Shown here in pieces: positions 60,098-64,000 of a stretch of 64,000 nt of DNA. Source of the DNA: Archangium lipolyticum (GTDB taxonomy: Bacteria > Myxococcota > Myxococcia > Myxococcales > Myxococcaceae); assembly GCF_024623785.1 (NCBI RefSeq), contig NZ_JANKBZ010000025.1, positions 118,331 to 182,330 of the forward strand. The letters run 5' to 3'. The position numbers and the translations under genes are program-made. Under the pieces are notes generated by a model. The model was given only the letters and a program-made list of their open reading frames with translations. It did not search any database and was not told the origin of the DNA. Positions within the stretch are counted from its first letter, which is position 1. Each line of letters opens with the position of its first letter.

Positions 60098-61033
60098 ATG
60101 GCTCCCATGACCGGGCAATGGCGCGTGCAGTTCGATGCGAAGGTGGAGTTCCAGAACGGAGGCTGGTTGGAGGTCGAGGGCTTCCGCCTCGACATCCCTG
60201 GAACGGAGATCGATGACGATGCGCTTGCGGTGGCGCTCGTGCGGCACCTCGGGTTGCTCATGGTGGGAGAGGTCCGTATCCGCCACAAGGCGTTGATTCG
60301 CGAGCCTCACAAGGGTTCGCGGGGGATGAGCGGGTCCGAGCCGCGCACGGAACCTCGGCGGCTGGTGGAGCTGAGCCATGTCATCCGCCATGGAATGGTC
60401 ACCTACCCGGGGCTTCCAGGTCCGGAAATAACCGAGCACCTGACGCGGGAGTCCTCACGGGCTCGCTATGCGGAGGGCACCGAGTTCCACATCGGTCGCA
60501 TCTCGATGGTCGCGAACACGGGCACGTACCTCGACACGCCATTCCATCGATTCGCTGGGGGCGCGGACCTCGCGGCGATTCCTCTCGGGAAGGTGGCCGA
60601 CCTGCCGGGCCTCGTGGTGCGTGTGAATGACAGTCGCGACCGCGCCATCAACCGGAACGTGTTCCCGCCGTACGACGTGCGGGGTCGCGCGGTACTCGTG
60701 CACACGGGCTGGGACCGGCACTGGGGCACCGAGCGTTACGGTACCGACGCACCATTCCTCACCCGCGACGCGGCGGTCTGGCTGGCCGAGCAGGGAGCTG
60801 GGCTCGTTGGCATCGACTCGGTCAACATCGATGACATGGGAGATGCCACGCGGCCCGCACACACGCGGTTGCTCGAGGCAGGCATTCCCATCGTCGAGCA
60901 CCTGTGTGGGCTGGAGCAGCTTTCCACGGACGGATTCCGGTTCCACGCCGCGCCCCCACGGGTTCACGAAATGGGCACGTTTCCGGTGCGTGCATATGCG
61001 GTCGTGAACGGCGGAGCCTCCAAGGGCGAGTGA
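60098..61033 (+). CDS. cyclase family protein with extra N-terminal domain
   Basis: 311 residues; the ATG at 60098 directly follows the stop of the DUF3291 gene. Residues 1-~72 form a small domain (WRVQFDAKVEFQNGGWLEVEGFRLDIPG, VRHLGLLMVGEVRIRHKALIREPHKGSRG) that I recall as a separate small protein in some actinobacteria. Then comes a kynurenine-formamidase-like cyclase domain (VELSHVIRHGMVTYPGLPGPEI). The usual metal motif H-x-G-T-H-x-D reads N-T-G-T-Y-L-D-T-P-F-H, so two His ligands are replaced. The later His in HAAPPRVHEMG and DSVNIDD remain. Hydrolase or isomerase of unknown substrate. Confidence 0.8.
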   Translation: MAPMTGQWRVQFDAKVEFQNGGWLEVEGFRLDIPGTEIDDDALAVALVRHLGLLMVGEVRIRHKALIREPHKGSRGMSGSEPRTEPRRLVELSHVIRHGMVTYPGLPGPEITEHLTRESSRARYAEGTEFHIGRISMVANTGTYLDTPFHRFAGGADLAAIPLGKVADLPGLVVRVNDSRDRAINRNVFPPYDVRGRAVLVHTGWDRHWGTERYGTDAPFLTRDAAVWLAEQGAGLVGIDSVNIDDMGDATRPAHTRLLEAGIPIVEHLCGLEQLSTDGFRFHAAPPRVHEMGTFPVRAYAVVNGGASKGE

Positions 61034-61072
61034 GGCGGGTATCTCCACATGGGCCTCCGCACCCTCCGCGCG

Positions 61073-62107
61073 CTAACGCGGCCCGAGCCCCTTCCAGGAG
61101 CCGGTGGCGCCGAGCTGCGGAGCGGGCTGCGCCTCGGACCATCGCAACGGCACGCCGTCCTCGATCCACGTGCCTTCCGTGACGCGGAAGCGCAGGAGCC
61201 GCTCCGCCCCCGTGAAGGCCTCGACCTCGGGCCCATCCCAGACGATCTCGGTCTCGCCGGTCAGCGAGAGGAGCCCACCGGTGGCGAAGTCGACGAACAA
61301 CAGGCCCGCACGCGGGTTGAGGACCAGGTTGCCAAACGTATTGAAATGAAGGTTGCCGTTGAAGTCCGGGGCCGTCAGGACGGTGCGGCCGGCCTCCTGC
61401 GTCACTCGCACGAAGCCGGGCCTGCCGCCGCGATGCGAGACATCGACGCCTTCGACCGGCTCGTCACCGCGCGCGGCCGGTGACGCCGTGGCGATGAAGA
61501 ACGTATCCGCGCGGTCGATGAGCTCGACGCTCGCACCGGACAGCAACGGGCCTTCCTTCCGCACGGGTCTCGGCTCCGTGACACGGGAGGGCTCGGTCAC
61601 GAAGACGGGCTCCCGTGCGTGGATGTACCGCGGGCAATTGCCGAAGCTCTGCTCGACCCGGACGACGAAACGGCCCTCGCCGAGCTCCACCACCGTTCCG
61701 TTCATCCGGTTGCGGCGGCGCGTCTCGAGCTGGATACCGAGAAGGCCCAGGGGCGCGCCTGGGAGGAGGTTCTGGCCCAGGGCATCTCCGAAACCGGGGA
61801 ACGCGGAGACCACGAGCGTCCGCGGGTCGGGCGAGGCCACGAAGCCCGGTCGGCCCACGAGGATGGAGGCCCATGGACGCCGCTCACCATCCAGACTGCC
61901 GACGAGCAGGAAGGGCAGCTTGCAGAACAGCTCGCGATGCTGCTCCGGCATGAACGAGCGGACGACCTTGCGCCCGATCTGCTCGAGGCGGGCACGCATC
62001 CCGACCCGCTCCTGGACGGCCTGCTCGCCGGCGTGGAATGGCGACCGTTCGTGGGACCAACCCGGCAGCGGTGCACCGGGAGCGTTCGGTGGAGTGCTCT
62101 GGGACAT
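61073..62107 (-). CDS. PNPOx-fold flavin-binding protein
   Basis: 344 residues of the pyridoxamine-5'-phosphate-oxidase-like superfamily, double-domain type. Motifs: MPEQHRELFCKLPFLLVGSLDGERRPWASILVGRPGFV (first split barrel), then ARADTFFIATASP-like DTFFIATASPAARGDEP with HRGGRPGFV and NLHFNTFGNLVLNPRAGLLFVDFATGGLL (second barrel). Relatives bind FMN or F420 and act as oxidoreductases. It starts 16 bp downstream of the GST gene, so the two form an operon. Its 3' end has a decayed copy at 34963-35061. Confidence 0.85.
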   Translation of the reverse strand: MSQSTPPNAPGAPLPGWSHERSPFHAGEQAVQERVGMRARLEQIGRKVVRSFMPEQHRELFCKLPFLLVGSLDGERRPWASILVGRPGFVASPDPRTLVVSAFPGFGDALGQNLLPGAPLGLLGIQLETRRRNRMNGTVVELGEGRFVVRVEQSFGNCPRYIHAREPVFVTEPSRVTEPRPVRKEGPLLSGASVELIDRADTFFIATASPAARGDEPVEGVDVSHRGGRPGFVRVTQEAGRTVLTAPDFNGNLHFNTFGNLVLNPRAGLLFVDFATGGLLSLTGETEIVWDGPEVEAFTGAERLLRFRVTEGTWIEDGVPLRWSEAQPAPQLGATGSWKGLGPR

Positions 62108-62122
62108 GACACGCTCGATGGC

Positions 62123-62758
62123 TCAGGCCGCGAACTGCGTCGGCGTCCGCCGCATCGGCACGAAGCCGGGCAACGCCTCGATACGCGCGAGCCACGCCCG
62201 GACGTTGCCGTAGGGCTCCAGGGACACGCCACCCTCGGGGGCGTGGGCGGTATAGGAGTAGAGCGCCACGTCGGCGAGGGTCGGTGCGTCCTCGGCGAGG
62301 AAGCTCCTGTTGGCCAGATACGGGTCGAGCACCGTGTAGAGCTGGGTGGCGATCGCCTTCGCGCGCTCGGCGTCGAGCTTCGTGCCGAACACGGCGACCA
62401 GGCGCGCCGCCGCGGGACCCGACGCGAGCGGCCCGGCCGCAACCGAGAGCCATTGCTGCACCCGCGCGGCCGCGACCGGCTCTCGCGGAAGCCAACGCCC
62501 CGAGGGGTCGTACCGTGTCGCGAGATAGACGAGGATGGCGTTGCTGTCGGCCAGCGTCACCTCCCCGTCCTCGAGCACCGGCACCTGGCCGAACGGGTTC
62601 CTTTCCAGGAACCCGGGGGTCTTGTGCTCCCCCTTGGCGAGATCGACGTCGATGAGCTCCGACGGGAGCTTCAGCAGGGACAGGAACAGCTCGACCCGGT
62701 GCGAATGGCCGGACAGTGCGTGGCGATGGAGACGGAGGGGACGGACGGGGACGGTCAT
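62123..62758 (-). CDS. glutathione S-transferase
   Basis: 211 residues from the ATG at 62758 (MTVPVRPLRLHRHALSGHSHRVELFL). Thioredoxin-like N-terminal domain with G-H-S-H-R in the place of the active Ser/Cys loop, FLERNPFGQVPVLEDGEVTLADSNAILVYLA, and the all-helix C-terminal domain with FLAEDAPTLADVALYSYT. Detoxification of electrophiles with glutathione is the likely role. First gene of an operon with the PNPOx-fold gene, divergent from a LysR regulator. Confidence 0.9.
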   Translation of the reverse strand: MTVPVRPLRLHRHALSGHSHRVELFLSLLKLPSELIDVDLAKGEHKTPGFLERNPFGQVPVLEDGEVTLADSNAILVYLATRYDPSGRWLPREPVAAARVQQWLSVAAGPLASGPAAARLVAVFGTKLDAERAKAIATQLYTVLDPYLANRSFLAEDAPTLADVALYSYTAHAPEGGVSLEPYGNVRAWLARIEALPGFVPMRRTPTQFAA

Positions 62759-62782
62759 GGGCGATGAGCCTCGCTTTCGATG

Positions 62783-62829
62783 GGCAAGATGCTCGTTGCC
62801 GCCCGCGAACGGAATGCGCGTTCTTGACA
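62783..62829. promoter_or_regulatory. LysR-type dyad and TTGACA box in the GST/lysR region
   Basis: GGCAA-N8-TTGCC (62783-62800) lies between the divergent GST and LysR genes, typical of a LysR binding site. A TTGACA (62824-62829) follows, pointing toward lysR, though its -10 is weak. Confidence 0.5.
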
Positions 62830-62859
62830 ATGCACCGTTCCACGTCGCGGAATGATGGT

Positions 62860-63762
62860 GTGGACCGGCTCGAGACCCTGCGCGTGTTCGTCGCGGTGGC
62901 GGAAGAAGAAGGCTTCGCGCCCGCGGCCCGGCGCCTCGCGATGTCGCCGCCAGCCGTGACGAGGGCCATCGCCGCGCTAGAGGAGCGGATTGGCACCCGC
63001 CTGCTTCATCGCACGACGCGCATCGTGCGCCTGACGGAGGCAGGCAGCCGGTTCTTCACGGACTGCAAGCGCATCCTCGGGGAACTCGAGGAGGCCGAGG
63101 CGTCGGCAGCGGGCTCCCATACCGAGCCACGCGGGCAACTCGGGGTGACAGCATCCATGATGTTCGGGCGGATGTTCGTCGCGCCCATCCTCCTCGACTT
63201 CCTGGCCCGCCATCCGCACGTCACGGCGAGAACGCTGCTCGTCGATCGCGTCGTGGACCTCGTGGATGAGGGGCTCGATGTCGCCGTGCGGATCGCTCAT
63301 CTACCGGATTCGTCGTTGAGCGCGGTCCGGGTGGGTTCGGTGCGGCGGGTGGTCTGCGCATCCCCCCGGTATCTGGCCGAGCACGGCGTCCCACGCACTC
63401 CGGCCGAGCTGTCGCGTTTCGACGCGCTCACGTTCTCGTCCACCGCCTCACAGCAGCCCTGGTCGTTCGCGTCGGGGACGAGGGTCCAGACGGTCAGCCC
63501 ACCCACGCAACTGATCGTCAACACCGCCGAGGTCGCGATCGCGGCAGCGGTTGCCGGGCGAGGGGTGACCCGGGTGCTCTCCTATCAGATCGCCCCGGAG
63601 CTGCTCTCGGGGAAGCTCCAGATCGTGCTCGCGGATTTCGAGCCTCCGCCCATTCCGATCCACGTCGTGTACCTGGAGGGCCGGCGTGCCCATGCGCGGG
63701 TGCGTTCCTTCGTCGATTTCGCGGTCGACCGGCTCCGGTCCGAGAAGTCCTTGAAAGGGTGA
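62860..63762 (+). CDS. LysR-family transcriptional regulator
   Basis: 300 residues from a GTG at 62860 (DRLETLRVFVAVAEEEGF), the usual LysR start; an ATG at 62830 is also possible but overlaps the TTGACA box. N-terminal winged helix (FAPAARRLAMSPPAVTRAIAALEERIGTRLLHRTTRIVRLTEAG), then the substrate-binding domain (VRIAHLPDSSLSAVRVGSVRRVVCASPRYLAEHG). Of the CrgA/DmlR subgroup. It probably controls the divergent GST/PNPOx operon through the dyad at 62783-62800. Confidence 0.92.
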   Translation: MDRLETLRVFVAVAEEEGFAPAARRLAMSPPAVTRAIAALEERIGTRLLHRTTRIVRLTEAGSRFFTDCKRILGELEEAEASAAGSHTEPRGQLGVTASMMFGRMFVAPILLDFLARHPHVTARTLLVDRVVDLVDEGLDVAVRIAHLPDSSLSAVRVGSVRRVVCASPRYLAEHGVPRTPAELSRFDALTFSSTASQQPWSFASGTRVQTVSPPTQLIVNTAEVAIAAAVAGRGVTRVLSYQIAPELLSGKLQIVLADFEPPPIPIHVVYLEGRRAHARVRSFVDFAVDRLRSEKSLKG

Positions 63763-63787
63763 GGGGGGTGGAGCAGGTGGAAGCCGA

Positions 63788-63873
63788 GGCTCGGGCACGG
63801 GGCACGCGAGCGCAGACGGAGACCCTCTCATCCGTTCACGGGTTCTGCTCCTCCAAAGGGGCATACTTCGAAC
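63788..63873 (+). repeat. 86-bp direct repeat, copy 2
   Basis: Identical to 57986-58071. Here it carries only the 3' tail of the zinc-ribbon gene, without the gene. The remaining 63874-64000 holds nothing recognisable. Confidence 0.9.
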
Positions 63874-64000
63874 GTAACCGTTCACCGCCCAGGCTCGGTT
63901 GATGAGGAGGCAGAGGGGAGGTGACCGGAGAAGTGGTGCTGGACAAGGGGACGGCAGACGTGGTGTAGCAGAAGCATGGCCGAGGTGGACCCCCGAGACG

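Overview
The window is high-GC DNA whose gene content points to a myxobacterium of the Cystobacterineae (Archangium/Cystobacter/Melittangium-like). Supporting signs are a PilA-like protein close to Myxococcus pilin, Gly-rich and Ala-rich secreted proteins, PD40/TPR and HEAT-repeat proteins, and many lipoproteins. No rRNA, tRNA, CRISPR array or intact prophage was found.

1-15.5 kb is ordinary chromosome with small metabolic islands. It begins with the end of an LGFP-repeat protein. An acyl-thioester island follows (hot-dog thioesterase, alpha/beta hydrolase, thiolase, TetR repressor); the thioesterase and thiolase promoters carry nearly the same palindrome. Then come prpE, a BM3-type self-sufficient P450 divergent from its own TetR gene, a beta-propeller-like lipoprotein, an orphan ExbD, a zinc-ribbon/pilin hybrid, a GNAT and a BON protein. 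15.5-31.4 kb holds a colicin-immunity-like gene behind an Ala-rich protein, a HAD phosphatase, a three-gene envelope operon (YdbH/AsmA-like, DUF1318-like lipoprotein, PD40-TPR protein), an Lrp regulator divergent from a cysteine hydrolase, a Gly-rich lipoprotein with its membrane partner, and an acyl-CoA carboxylase carboxyltransferase.

31.4-38.2 kb is a scrambled accessory zone. It has a B12/radical-SAM RiPP-type maturase whose reading frame runs into a precursor-like, Gly/Pro-repeat tail with its own start site. It also has a low-GC secreted protein and a DNase I-like secreted protein in which four catalytic acid/His residues are all replaced by Asn or Gln. Around these lie decayed fragments: a GST tail, a DPBB-protein pseudogene, a truncated IS66 transposase, and two internally deleted copies of pieces of the 59.4-61.3 kb region.

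38.2-48.1 kb carries a DUF4412 secreted protein, a membrane HEAT-repeat/NACHT-type NTPase, a beta-helix/ricin-lectin protein, a Cys/His-rich lipoprotein and a multicopper oxidase. 48.1-55.9 kb is the clearest biosynthetic locus: a six-gene operon with two PaaK-type acid-activating ligases, an amidohydrolase/decarboxylase, GriH-like and GriI-like enzymes and an aspartokinase, with aroQ divergent and the multicopper oxidase convergent. It should make a 3-amino-4-hydroxybenzoate-type (or dehydroquinate-derived) building block.

55.9-64 kb holds an amine oxidase, a secreted DPBB protein, a protease remnant, a zinc-ribbon membrane protein, a DUF3291 gene, a cyclase with an extra N-terminal domain, and a PNPOx/GST operon divergent from a LysR regulator. 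An 86-bp exact direct repeat brackets 58.0-63.9 kb.
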